A stretch of 64,000 bases of DNA from CAYWOS01 sp964459985 (GTDB lineage: Bacteria; Bacillota; Clostridia; Christensenellales; Aristaeellaceae): NCBI GenBank assembly GCA_964459985.1, contig CAYWOS010000008.1, positions 28,785-92,784 of the forward strand, read 5' to 3'. This document shows, in pieces, positions 52,501-60,605 of the stretch (its first letter is position 1; every line of letters begins with the position of its first letter). The notes under the pieces were generated by a model, which worked only from the letters and a program-made list of their open reading frames with translations, was not told where the DNA came from and searched no databases. Position numbers and translations under genes: made by a program.

Positions 52501-52801
52501 TATGGCTATAACCGTGAGGTCGACCGTATGGCTGCATATTACGGGATTGCATGCCCTCGGCAGAGTACACGGCCGACATATGAGTAAAATCAAGCGACTG
52601 AAGCTCGTATGCGCTCTGCGTTTCTACCAATACTTCCTTGGATTTGAACTGCGCGTCAAAAAAAGGTATCCCGGTTATTGGCGGAAGCCTCCTGTCGGTC
52701 GTAGCGGTTGCCCAATTCCCGCCGGGGAATCCAACGGATGAGATATCGCTTCCAAAGCCTCGGCTGGGCGGATCACCAATAATTCGATGATAGGCTCTCA
52801 T
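49550..52801 (-). CDS. Large cytosolic protein, possible GTPase-associated (GAP1-like) protein
   Basis: A 1083-aa soluble protein without signal peptide, spans or an evident catalytic motif. The N-terminal 300 residues are mixed alpha/beta (YHRIIGDPPSRGFGSDISSV, NGFIEALMIRYWRSATARAF, CTPIRLCLGNEKNG); the rest is mainly helical. Size, position directly behind a P-loop GTPase and N-terminal wording remind me of the Pfam GAP1-N/M/C families, but this is recollection rather than a search result. I start it at ATG 52801 with AAGGAG 10 nt upstream, 30 bp after the GTPase gene; a TTG at 52831 would put that site inside the gene. It overlaps the next gene by one base. Confidence 0.62.
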   Translation of the reverse strand: MRAYHRIIGDPPSRGFGSDISSVGFPGGNWATATTDRRLPPITGIPFFDAQFKSKEVLVETQSAYELQSLDFTHMSAVYSAEGMQSRNMQPYGRPHGYSHIVALAADGADNTTQGTPLDWLSFHGFLTLERFWAITPNETTYAISEWTPAALAYPQWERRLPNGFIEALMIRYWRSATARAFTASQYCTPIRLCLGNEKNGKMIIELGKAFLRDCLLKALPRAAYHTLSVSMPVPVKQIQKFEPTSLAILYPENILGNQDDTLFDVRNGFFVPLSPLESEFARQMINEGSFSEFDIMYKQCSSFVNTAPENTPFMADYDIAWTLFRICRDDMLSRSEMVVLWRHLHQFLCERHGLSPQQADSCLSVLERKWLDRLIGSDVPPTLDMPGMEFLLCKALRDRDETVSGKVLQLLLENQMAFRTPFFAEALSKENLITTVDERRLCAVAGTLLNKTCIDPPLTQEQLDVLYAPPFAGFCERNGIMRAVMEKFLIEFGDRRPDLTLFIMPLSLRYLDVTNVVRQVLERLIATAVHTLPGQSVCNGIRDVPNAFNDQNATLFNEYIVRCFCAHQQDIDAFVCLCKWTERDMTDPLRSILNLDTQAPCPVQIPMDNMMLNRLLHEVEPLILDKARVCEALYAYIGRMLEGADMSGENALAWLMHVDEDGVLLDRSTRLRLILEYYGQWQASFGSPPSDPAYQILMGVLAHSDDSARSSCEKQINRIKLMYDQLLAVQKGAVREQAIGLLPYFSSTIDTPELNKTHLEHLRKHLCDRWRKNECYFASINEQRSDWCKGNITPLELLDGNTKAAARELLSRTFGKALEPQQFCDALEQAQGEPPDGFADLWRKCLAEAFKRELGQMMLNTASLNAAKELEKQAKAIDESLVDDHAMKCLKVIVDAESLIRNRLPTLGGDDLYREARKHINQIIALGDTETAHHLQEMVFDDTLADGGCALGLSVQKRMMAGLILSARSDKLFSARLLLKILPSPCDRRNVFDADGYVLLSCIAALFRIARELKPSYPCVLKQALDNDPGYRSFAQELRRKPKKIDALMPWRTDLDMRKEVHPTSEYMEWLSEQKAIKRRLY

Positions 52802-52831
52802 CGGCTCGTCACTCCTTCCCGCGCCCCACAA

Positions 52832-54274
52832 TCAACGTTTCAACCGGCGGCGCCTGCCGAATATGCCGCCTCTTCGCGTCTTTGTATTTCCGGCTGTTGC
52901 TGGCCTGATAGACGTACCGGTTTCCTTATGCGCAACCATACCGTTCACATAGAGAATTGCGAGAAACGGTTCCAGAATACGGTGCTTTGCGCCGTCGGAT
53001 GAGAACTTATACTCAAATTGAGCGCATCCATCTTTATTCGCGGTGACGGTATGCGTGCTCACGCCTAACATCAGCGGTGTTTTCACCTGATTATCAAAGG
53101 CGCGCACGATTTGCTGAAGTACGTTTTTATCGGCTGCGCTTGCCTCCAATTTGTGATCCAAGAATCTTACAAGCTGGTTGCTCACCTCGAGCAACACGGA
53201 AGTGTCGACGGCATTGTGATGCACCGTCGTAATGTTGTTAAGCTTGAGAATGCAGTTAGGGGAGGCAAACAATTGCGCATCTACGGATAACGGTTGATCC
53301 ATCTTTGTCACAACTGCGATGATATGTTTCAAATGTAAATCTTTCGCCACGATATAGGCATCAGATAAAAAGCGCGTCATCGAACCTGAAAAGAAATCGT
53401 GCGACTCCGCTTCAGCTTCCTCAAACGGTGCGGCAAATCGGTTGTAGTCCTCCCTGGTGTTGCTGCTGACGGTGTGAAAATAAGCTCCTTGGCACAGCAT
53501 GTTTGGATCCAGCATCAACATGATCGTATCAGCGCGCTTTAAGCCTTCGTGCGCCGCAAGATAATCCTCGTCGCTGATACCCTCTCCCGCGATATCATAC
53601 ATGGCGATAAAACAATGCTTGGGCGGGTTAAAGTTCAAATTCATGTAGCGCAACACCAACGGAAACAGCCTCGCGCCAACAGGCGTAGGCGTAGTCGCCC
53701 CCGTTTTGGCAAAAAGTTCCATCTGCGGCTCGATATACCTACGGCTTTCTTCAAGCAGCACAGCCGTGCCCAAGTTGCTAGCCTCCAACTGCGTGCTTAA
53801 CTGTTGAAACAATGAAATGAGATATGCGGTTTTGCCGGCGGCGCGCCCGCCAAACAGACAAACGCTGAATGTTGGAATCAAACCAAATTCGGCAGGCAGG
53901 CGACAATGGCATCGCGGACAGGCACGAACACGCAGCGCGACGATCTCCGTATCGGTGGAGATGCTTTTCCTCTCATTCTCGTTTGCGGGCATCTGCATAA
54001 GTTCGCGAGGAGTTAAGCCATCGCAGGACCGCGCCTGCAACTCACGCGGGAAACCGTTTTCGTCCCACCGGGATACAATGTTGGGCTCGGTGCATGTGAA
54101 GTATGAGCCGCGGAAACTGTTGCCGCTTTCGAATGGATAGTCGCTGGAGCATTTGAGGAGAAACTGGTAGCGCTGCTCGTCCGTGAAATAGGCGTTTGTG
54201 TAGGTGCTATCCACAAAAAGGACTTGATCGGGTTGAATATCCTTCCCACAAAAATGGCATATGTAGTTTGACAT
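52832..54274 (-). CDS. Zinc-finger P-loop GTPase (double-GTPase-like)
   Basis: A 480-aa cytosolic protein. A split zinc finger is visible: CHFC (Cys6, Cys9) and CPRCHC (from Cys119). The GTPase core follows: Walker A GGRAAGKT (142-149), Walker B MYDIAGEG (Asp227) where G3 would be, and TKMD (323-326) as G4 motif. The C-terminal 70 residues are beta-rich with basic ending RRRRLKR. This architecture resembles the Pfam DO-GTPase2 family found beside GTPase-associated proteins (recollection). GGAAAGG precedes the ATG; the next gene, possibly its regulator, begins 30 bp after the stop. Confidence 0.75.
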   Translation of the reverse strand: MSNYICHFCGKDIQPDQVLFVDSTYTNAYFTDEQRYQFLLKCSSDYPFESGNSFRGSYFTCTEPNIVSRWDENGFPRELQARSCDGLTPRELMQMPANENERKSISTDTEIVALRVRACPRCHCRLPAEFGLIPTFSVCLFGGRAAGKTAYLISLFQQLSTQLEASNLGTAVLLEESRRYIEPQMELFAKTGATTPTPVGARLFPLVLRYMNLNFNPPKHCFIAMYDIAGEGISDEDYLAAHEGLKRADTIMLMLDPNMLCQGAYFHTVSSNTREDYNRFAAPFEEAEAESHDFFSGSMTRFLSDAYIVAKDLHLKHIIAVVTKMDQPLSVDAQLFASPNCILKLNNITTVHHNAVDTSVLLEVSNQLVRFLDHKLEASAADKNVLQQIVRAFDNQVKTPLMLGVSTHTVTANKDGCAQFEYKFSSDGAKHRILEPFLAILYVNGMVAHKETGTSIRPATAGNTKTRRGGIFGRRRRLKR

Positions 54275-54299
54275 GATACATTACCTTTCCTATGGTTTT

Positions 54300-56816
54300 T
54301 TACTCGCGCACCGTATATATCGTAGGGTATTGCTCCATCGGCGTCGGCGTCAGTTCCCATTCGCCCGGAAGCCTAATCCCTGAATAGGACTGAGGGGTTG
54401 CCATCGCGCTCATTGGATATAGTACTACTCTTCCGCCCGCAAAAGATCTCAACACTGTTTTGCGGATGTCGCTCAACGCGCCGCGGACATTCAACGTGAT
54501 CGTACCATCCCGATTGTCTCTGACCGCATGATACCAAACACCGTTTTGTCTTCCCGCAACCGTTTCGCTCGCGTAGAGAACGCCGTTGTATTGAACCCAG
54601 ACTTCCACCGGCCCCACGGCTTTTAGGTATTCAGAAACGTCGATGCCCTGTGGCGAGGACCCAACCGGCGCATTGTACTGAACGCTTTTTACCGTCATCA
54701 AACCAATGGAGCGACCATTCTGGAATAAATGTATACTGGCGGAGTCGGCCATCTGCTTCCAATCCCATGTGAGCACATATTGCCCGTCGGTGTTGCGCTC
54801 AATGGCAAGATGCCTGGAGTCGTCATGCTCCGTATTGGCGTCGTGCTCTTGTGAAGCGGCATTCGATTGGCCGTCGTTATGCCATGTTTGTACTTCTCCG
54901 GGCGTTACGGCTTGGCTGCCTCCAAGCACTTGGAAAGCTTCGTCGTCATGGTTCAAGCCTTCCTTCCGTTCCCCGCCCTCGAATGCAAAATACATACTAA
55001 ACGGATCTGAAAGGTATGAATCAATGGGATTGTGGAGCGCGTATAGATCGATTCGTTCAATGTTATCATTCTTAACAAGATGCACATTGGGCTGGTTTTT
55101 TACCCACGGGTTGCTGGTAAAAGCAATATCCGCAAAATAAACGCTGCTAGAAACGCCCGGTGCATCGTTGATGGCATTGAACATGCGCTCGCCCACCGTA
55201 AGGTATTTGCTGAAGAAGGCGTCAAGCTGACCGTCTCCCGAAAACTCGAGTGCGAGCGCCTGATAGAACGAACTCTGGTATTGGCTTGGTATGCTTTGCG
55301 TTACCAACCCGATAACGCTGTCCCGCAACTTCGGAAACGCGTCCGTCACGGGGAAACCATTGCGCTGATACAGGCCGATTTTATTGTTGCGTAAAAGGCC
55401 TGACAGTTCGATCGTCTGCGAAGAAAAGGCTTCGTCCAGCGCATGATCGTATCTCGAGTATTTGCTGCTGATCATCTCGAAGCGATCTGGCGGCAACCGC
55501 TGATCCGCTACCCATGTGTTGAGCGATTTCGCGTTTGAGATGAACGCCTTAAGTTCCAGCATGCGACGCTTCAATGCGCTCGCCAGCGCGGGTATATACT
55601 CCAGAGGCAGCTCTTGCTCGCATGCTCTTTCAATCATTTCGCAGCATTTGTCGATATAACCATTCCGATGTAAGCTATCACGCAGCGTACGTTTGGGCAA
55701 ATGGATAGGCTGGGAAGCCGGTTCACTCTGTACCTGTTTATCCAGTTCCTCGCATAACCTGTCGATGACGTCGGTCGGGAACGCTCCGGCGTTGATGCGC
55801 GTTTTCAGCCGCCTGCAGATCGCCAGTTCCGTCTCTTCCGCGAGCTTTTCCATCCGCTCGCGTATCTGCCCGCGCGTACCGGTGTTCAACATGAAAAACT
55901 GCTTGATGAGTTGCTTGCACTCCTCGGGCGGGCGATTGTATGCGCAGATAAGGATACGAGCTGTGTTACGCGCGTTGGCGTCCGGCAGCGAAGGTTTGAC
56001 AGATTCGTCGACAAGCTTTTTCAGCCAATCCTTCACGCTGTGCTTTATGGAACCGTCGGTCCAATGGTCAAGCCTTTGTCCTGATATGGTCTGCCATGCG
56101 TCCTCGCGCGTGGGAGTCTCCGCAGATTTTTCCTCGAGGGTTTGGCACGCCTTATGCGCCAAAAGCTCGTATAGCTCCCGATTGTTAGCGTTAAGCGTTG
56201 AATAGCCCAAGCTGTACAGGCTACCGACTAAAGATCGGAGATTCGCAGCATTGGCCAAGGCTTCCGCATGAACCGCGCGCATCACGGTCGCAGCCGGCAC
56301 GCTTGCGCTGTATTGATTAACGGTTGTTACCATATAGGCGGCCGTCGGTTTGGTCGCAAGCATGTTATCCGTCAGCTTACGCTGCGCCAAACGCAGCTCC
56401 GGCGCGTTTGCGAGAAGTAAATACAGCAAGTGTTCGAATTTTACTGTTTCGAAATGCTTTTTGAGCTGCATAACAACCGATATCGGCGCATCAATACCGA
56501 CAGCGCAGTCAGACGGCGAGACTGAGCACATGCACTGTAATAACACAGCCGGCGCCAATGCCATTTTAATCATGATTTGCGATACGATTTCGCTTACGTC
56601 GGCAATGCCCGGCTTCCTGCTCCACAGACAGCTATTGCCCACCTTGGAAGCGACGCTCTTTGGCAGATTGGGTTTATTCTCGTCCAGAATGACAAATATA
56701 AACTTTGCCCAGTCCGCATCAGAAAGCATGGCGTCCCAATAGGTCAGAAGCTCGCCAAAGCCCGCACAAGCCTCGCGTCCGTATAGCAGTACGACATTTA
56801 CGCTGCCAAAATGCAT
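54300..56816 (-). CDS. Cytosolic protein of unknown family in the tubulin/GTPase cluster
   Basis: An 838-aa protein that I do not recognise. Residues 1-110 look like an alpha/beta sandwich of the Rossmann type (NVVLLYGREACAGFGELLTYW, FIFVILDENKPNLP). The middle 500 residues are helical, and the last 170 are beta-rich with fibronectin/Ig-like wording (YVLTWDWKQMADSASIHLFQNG, DNRDGTITLNV). No P-loop, signal peptide or span is seen. I start it at ATG 56816 with GGAAAGAGATGGGG before it. It stands between the tubulin-like gene (74-bp gap with a strong hairpin) and the GTPase gene (25-bp gap), so it probably works with both. Confidence 0.65.
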   Translation of the reverse strand: MHFGSVNVVLLYGREACAGFGELLTYWDAMLSDADWAKFIFVILDENKPNLPKSVASKVGNSCLWSRKPGIADVSEIVSQIMIKMALAPAVLLQCMCSVSPSDCAVGIDAPISVVMQLKKHFETVKFEHLLYLLLANAPELRLAQRKLTDNMLATKPTAAYMVTTVNQYSASVPAATVMRAVHAEALANAANLRSLVGSLYSLGYSTLNANNRELYELLAHKACQTLEEKSAETPTREDAWQTISGQRLDHWTDGSIKHSVKDWLKKLVDESVKPSLPDANARNTARILICAYNRPPEECKQLIKQFFMLNTGTRGQIRERMEKLAEETELAICRRLKTRINAGAFPTDVIDRLCEELDKQVQSEPASQPIHLPKRTLRDSLHRNGYIDKCCEMIERACEQELPLEYIPALASALKRRMLELKAFISNAKSLNTWVADQRLPPDRFEMISSKYSRYDHALDEAFSSQTIELSGLLRNNKIGLYQRNGFPVTDAFPKLRDSVIGLVTQSIPSQYQSSFYQALALEFSGDGQLDAFFSKYLTVGERMFNAINDAPGVSSSVYFADIAFTSNPWVKNQPNVHLVKNDNIERIDLYALHNPIDSYLSDPFSMYFAFEGGERKEGLNHDDEAFQVLGGSQAVTPGEVQTWHNDGQSNAASQEHDANTEHDDSRHLAIERNTDGQYVLTWDWKQMADSASIHLFQNGRSIGLMTVKSVQYNAPVGSSPQGIDVSEYLKAVGPVEVWVQYNGVLYASETVAGRQNGVWYHAVRDNRDGTITLNVRGALSDIRKTVLRSFAGGRVVLYPMSAMATPQSYSGIRLPGEWELTPTPMEQYPTIYTVRE

Positions 56817-56840
56817 ATCCCCATCTCTTTCCGGATATCG

Positions 56841-56878
56841 GCATGCCGATGTGTCGCTTACGCGACACATCGGCGTGC
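56841..56878. other. Strong hairpin between the tubulin-like gene and the 838-aa protein gene
   Basis: A 17-bp stem (56841-56857 with 56862-56878) with a TTAC loop and a single imperfect pair. It begins 12 bp after the tubulin-like gene's stop and has no T-run, so it may protect the upstream message or lower expression of the genes behind it. Confidence 0.7.
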
Positions 56879-56890
56879 GATCCAATCTCT

Positions 56891-59800
56891 CTACATATCA
56901 CCCAGAACTTCCTGATAGGTGTCGTCCAAACCCTTCGCCGTAGCAATCATTTGCTTGTAAAGCATATCGATCTTCTCGTACCGTTCCTTGTCGGACACGC
57001 CGTGCTTGGCGATTGAATAAGCGGCGCGATCCTTTTCGCATTTTTCGATAAAGAACGCGATTCGCTTCATCAGGTTTTCGAGCGTATCCTTGCTTAACGT
57101 GCCGTCCATTCGTTTGTCCTTAAGCGAAGATTCCGCCATGCCAAGCAATTCTTCCAGATCCGTCCTTACTTCGTGTCTCTCGTCCAAATCCGCCAAATAC
57201 GCTGCGTTCTTCAGGATTGGTTTTTCATTGACCAGATCCTGCTTGAGCAACTGAGCCTCGAGCAGCGATACTTTGGTGCCCGAATGATGAACGTACTGGT
57301 AGCCGTCCATTCCCGGGGAAACGATGCTGTGAATATACAGTTTGGCGAATATCGGCGCATAGGCGATACGGGGTTCCCATACCTTCTTCTCCTGCGCGAT
57401 ACCGTTGATGATCGCTTTGGCATGCTCCACCGCCGCCAACTGAAGCTCGATGCCCTGAACGTACATCGGATAACGAGCAATTACGGCGACCGCCAACTCC
57501 TCGCTGAGTTTGCGGAAGTTTTTCATTGCCTGCTGATGTAGCAGCGGATTAGCTCGCGTAGCGTCATCCCACGGGTCGTTCGCGGCGGGGTTTTCCGCCA
57601 TTCCCAGCAAGGGAGCCATCACCGCGGGATATACGTTCGGCTCAAGAACAATCGTTTGAGCGCCGTCCAGGTAATCATTTAGCAGACTCGCCTGTACGGC
57701 GGAGCTTATGGGTTTTTGTGTTATTGCGTCCTTCTGCGCCAGAATTACATCGATTTCGCCAAGCATCGTCTGGGCAACTTTGAATGCTGTGTGCGCTATG
57801 TTGGCATACTGAAGCCTCAACGTGATGGACGGTTTGGCAACGGTATCGTCAACCACGACCATTCCGCACGCGATACCGCGATGAATCGTGTCGCGAAGCG
57901 CTTTATACTGGCTCTCTTCGCGATTGTCTGCATTTGTTCCGAAAAGATAGAAGGGACGCGGCGACGGCAGCAGTTCCCAGTTGCTCTGGAAGCTGCATCC
58001 GGGGCTTGTGATATGAACCAGGTGAAGGCCCATTCTTACCTTCTCGTTACTGAGTTCCTTGTTGTAAACGGCTTCGATATCCTCCATCTGGCTGTATCGG
58101 TACAGGGGCAGGGCGTCCCATGTAGTCATGCAATACACATGGTCGCGAATGCTGGAGGGTTTTGGCTCGCATTTGTTGGTAAGCGTCTCGTGGTAACGCT
58201 CGATGAACCTGGTCGCGTCGTCCGGAATGGACAGATAACTGAACGCAGCCTTTTGCTCATCCTTGTACTTCCCGTTCTGCGCAAATAGAGGCAGCGAGCT
58301 GTCCATCACGGATTTGATCAGATTGTCCATGTAGGCGTTTTGATCCGCCACATCGTGCCCGACCATCTGCTCCATGATCGTATCCAGCGTTTGACCGTTG
58401 GAACTGCCAAAGCAATCGTTTAGCACCTTGCGAAGCTCGTCATACAGGATGTCGAGATGCTTATGCCGATAGGTGAAGTATACTCCGGAGGAATGAGGAT
58501 CGACGTTGGCTTCCGTTTTGAAGCTTTCCTCGCACAGTGTGCCTAAAAGAAGCCGCTCAAATTTGAAGTCCGTATCGTTGACTTCGTAAACCTTGTCTAT
58601 CTGCGGCTTTACGTCGTCCAAGGAGTAGATGTTGCTTTCAAGCCGCATGTCCAGCAAGGACGCGGAGGTGCCAAACAGCTTCTGATACTTCTCCAAATCA
58701 TCGCACATATTCGCGAGAACGGTTTCCATGTACTCGTTTATGCGAAGTATCAGCTTCTTAAGCGCCGGGACAAAAGCGTCCATGAAGGCGATGGCGCGAA
58801 TATGGTTGAAATAACTGCGCAACGCATCCAGATACGCGTCGATAGCTTTTTGCTTGCCAACGAACGGCGGCTTGAGGAAGGTGGGATACACCCTTTCGCA
58901 TATCTCCAGCATCGTAGAACGCTTGCTTTCGAGATTGATTTGTTTCGTCGTCCAGTCGGTCAGCGTCGAACCAAGAGCTTTAAGCAATCCGCTTTCTTTT
59001 TCGCTGTCCAAGTAGGCTCGCAGCGCGAAAGGACCTCTGGCAGGATCTTCAATAACCGTTGTGGCAAACTCGACGAATTTCTCCCATGCTGAATCAAGGT
59101 ATTTTTCGGCATAGGCTGCCATGGCTGGAGGCAGTGCATCGCTTTCCCAGCTCGGAGCGGTGGCGGTTTTATAGTTTGGGCGATCATGCGGCTTGGGATT
59201 CATCGTTTGCAACGTATCAACGGGCATGCTGACCAATCCCGGCAGCGCGACACGGGCGGATACATTCCGCAGCAAATCATTCACTACGCCCGTAATCGTG
59301 TTGGCGCGCAGCATGTTTTGCCCGTCTCTTAACAGCGTGTCGTCGGGCACGAGGTTGCCGTTGGGATCTCTGGGCGGAACAAAGACATTGAGAAGCTTAA
59401 GCCCTTCGTAGAACATGACGTCGCGCTTGGGTATACGCTTGGTATAGGCGCCTACGGCTCGGTAGCCGTAAAACAACGGGCGGCTTCTCACCGTGCCGTT
59501 TGTGATTCTCTGAAGATTATCCTCGTAATCCATGTAGGTATGCTGAACCTTGCCGTCCTCTGTCTTCTCATACGCCAGATAATGCAGCAGGTTTTCGGCG
59601 ATCGTGTTCTGCATAACCGTATATCCTTCGTTGTACGCATCGCCGTTTACGGATATACCGCTCATCAAAACGCACGCGTCAAAGGGCGGCTTGTCCCACC
59701 TGATCTCGCCGTAGTTTCCATCGCTGTACTGGACAGTGTAAGGCGTTTTATGCTCGTCCACCCGCATCCAGAAGTCAAGTTCCTTCAGCGCGGCAAAACC

Positions 59801-60538
59801 GTTTGCCTTCAGGATATCCTTCAAAGCGCCGTCGTCGTCATCTTTGATGTTGGAGCATGCCACGTCCGGCAAAACAAGATAACCTGTGATTTTCGCCAGC
59901 CTGCCCGAAAGGTCGCCATCGCTTAAGCAAGCGCGTACAATCTGAGCTACGTCGAGAAATGTCCCCGAGCCTGTACCACCGCAAAGACCAGCGGCAATAA
60001 CAACATTGATGCGGCCAACATCACCTTCGCCCCCGCCCGCGACGACAGACACGAGCCTATTCAGCTTTGCGGATATCAGCGAGCGGATCTCGTTATAGTG
60101 CCGACTCAACATCAAGCGCGCGGCTTGCCTGTAGGTCCCCGCTCCCTTGCCGGCGGAGACAGCATTCAAGCCGGGATGAACCCATTTGAGCTCATACGGC
60201 TTAAGGTTCGCATTTCGGGTCTGAGGGTCGAGAATAGCGGACAAGCCAGGCACAGTGATATCTTTCTTTTCCCAGTCGTCAAACTCGGAAAGCTTGTCTG
60301 ATGCGGAATCCATCACCAAGTAATCCGTGCGGCGGGGAATGGGAATTTGATTTCCATCCTTGTCGCGCGGCAGCACATATCGCTCCGCGAACGTGCGCTT
60401 AATCGTGTGGACGATATCCGCGCCGGTGCCTCCGAGACCAATGACAAGCAATGGATCACTGAGTTTCTCTACACGCTCGATGGCGATATCAAGCTTGTCG
60501 GAGAGGATTGCGGTTTGTTTCATGTTGTCCGGACACAT
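56891..60538 (-). CDS. Tubulin/FtsZ-like GTPase, very large form
   Basis: A 1215-aa cytosolic protein. The N-terminal 400 residues have the marks of the tubulin fold: a first nucleotide-binding loop GLGGTGAD (34-41) and the tubulin signature CGGTGSGTF (186-194) after VVIAAGLCGGTG. The remaining 800 residues, mostly helical, are unlike FtsZ or tubulin, as in the Pfam Tubulin_2 family of large bacterial tubulin-like proteins. It may polymerise or act as a nucleotide switch. GAGGG lies 6 nt before ATG 60538; a second ATG at 60523 lacks such a site. It is the second gene of the cluster, 67 bp after a VWA surface protein gene. Confidence 0.82.
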   Translation of the reverse strand: MCPDNMKQTAILSDKLDIAIERVEKLSDPLLVIGLGGTGADIVHTIKRTFAERYVLPRDKDGNQIPIPRRTDYLVMDSASDKLSEFDDWEKKDITVPGLSAILDPQTRNANLKPYELKWVHPGLNAVSAGKGAGTYRQAARLMLSRHYNEIRSLISAKLNRLVSVVAGGGEGDVGRINVVIAAGLCGGTGSGTFLDVAQIVRACLSDGDLSGRLAKITGYLVLPDVACSNIKDDDDGALKDILKANGFAALKELDFWMRVDEHKTPYTVQYSDGNYGEIRWDKPPFDACVLMSGISVNGDAYNEGYTVMQNTIAENLLHYLAYEKTEDGKVQHTYMDYEDNLQRITNGTVRSRPLFYGYRAVGAYTKRIPKRDVMFYEGLKLLNVFVPPRDPNGNLVPDDTLLRDGQNMLRANTITGVVNDLLRNVSARVALPGLVSMPVDTLQTMNPKPHDRPNYKTATAPSWESDALPPAMAAYAEKYLDSAWEKFVEFATTVIEDPARGPFALRAYLDSEKESGLLKALGSTLTDWTTKQINLESKRSTMLEICERVYPTFLKPPFVGKQKAIDAYLDALRSYFNHIRAIAFMDAFVPALKKLILRINEYMETVLANMCDDLEKYQKLFGTSASLLDMRLESNIYSLDDVKPQIDKVYEVNDTDFKFERLLLGTLCEESFKTEANVDPHSSGVYFTYRHKHLDILYDELRKVLNDCFGSSNGQTLDTIMEQMVGHDVADQNAYMDNLIKSVMDSSLPLFAQNGKYKDEQKAAFSYLSIPDDATRFIERYHETLTNKCEPKPSSIRDHVYCMTTWDALPLYRYSQMEDIEAVYNKELSNEKVRMGLHLVHITSPGCSFQSNWELLPSPRPFYLFGTNADNREESQYKALRDTIHRGIACGMVVVDDTVAKPSITLRLQYANIAHTAFKVAQTMLGEIDVILAQKDAITQKPISSAVQASLLNDYLDGAQTIVLEPNVYPAVMAPLLGMAENPAANDPWDDATRANPLLHQQAMKNFRKLSEELAVAVIARYPMYVQGIELQLAAVEHAKAIINGIAQEKKVWEPRIAYAPIFAKLYIHSIVSPGMDGYQYVHHSGTKVSLLEAQLLKQDLVNEKPILKNAAYLADLDERHEVRTDLEELLGMAESSLKDKRMDGTLSKDTLENLMKRIAFFIEKCEKDRAAYSIAKHGVSDKERYEKIDMLYKQMIATAKGLDDTYQEVLGDM

Positions 60539-60605
60539 GTCGATCCCTCTTTCCTTATTTATTGACGATTCCGTTTATTGATAGGCAACGTCTCTGCGTA
60601 CGGCA

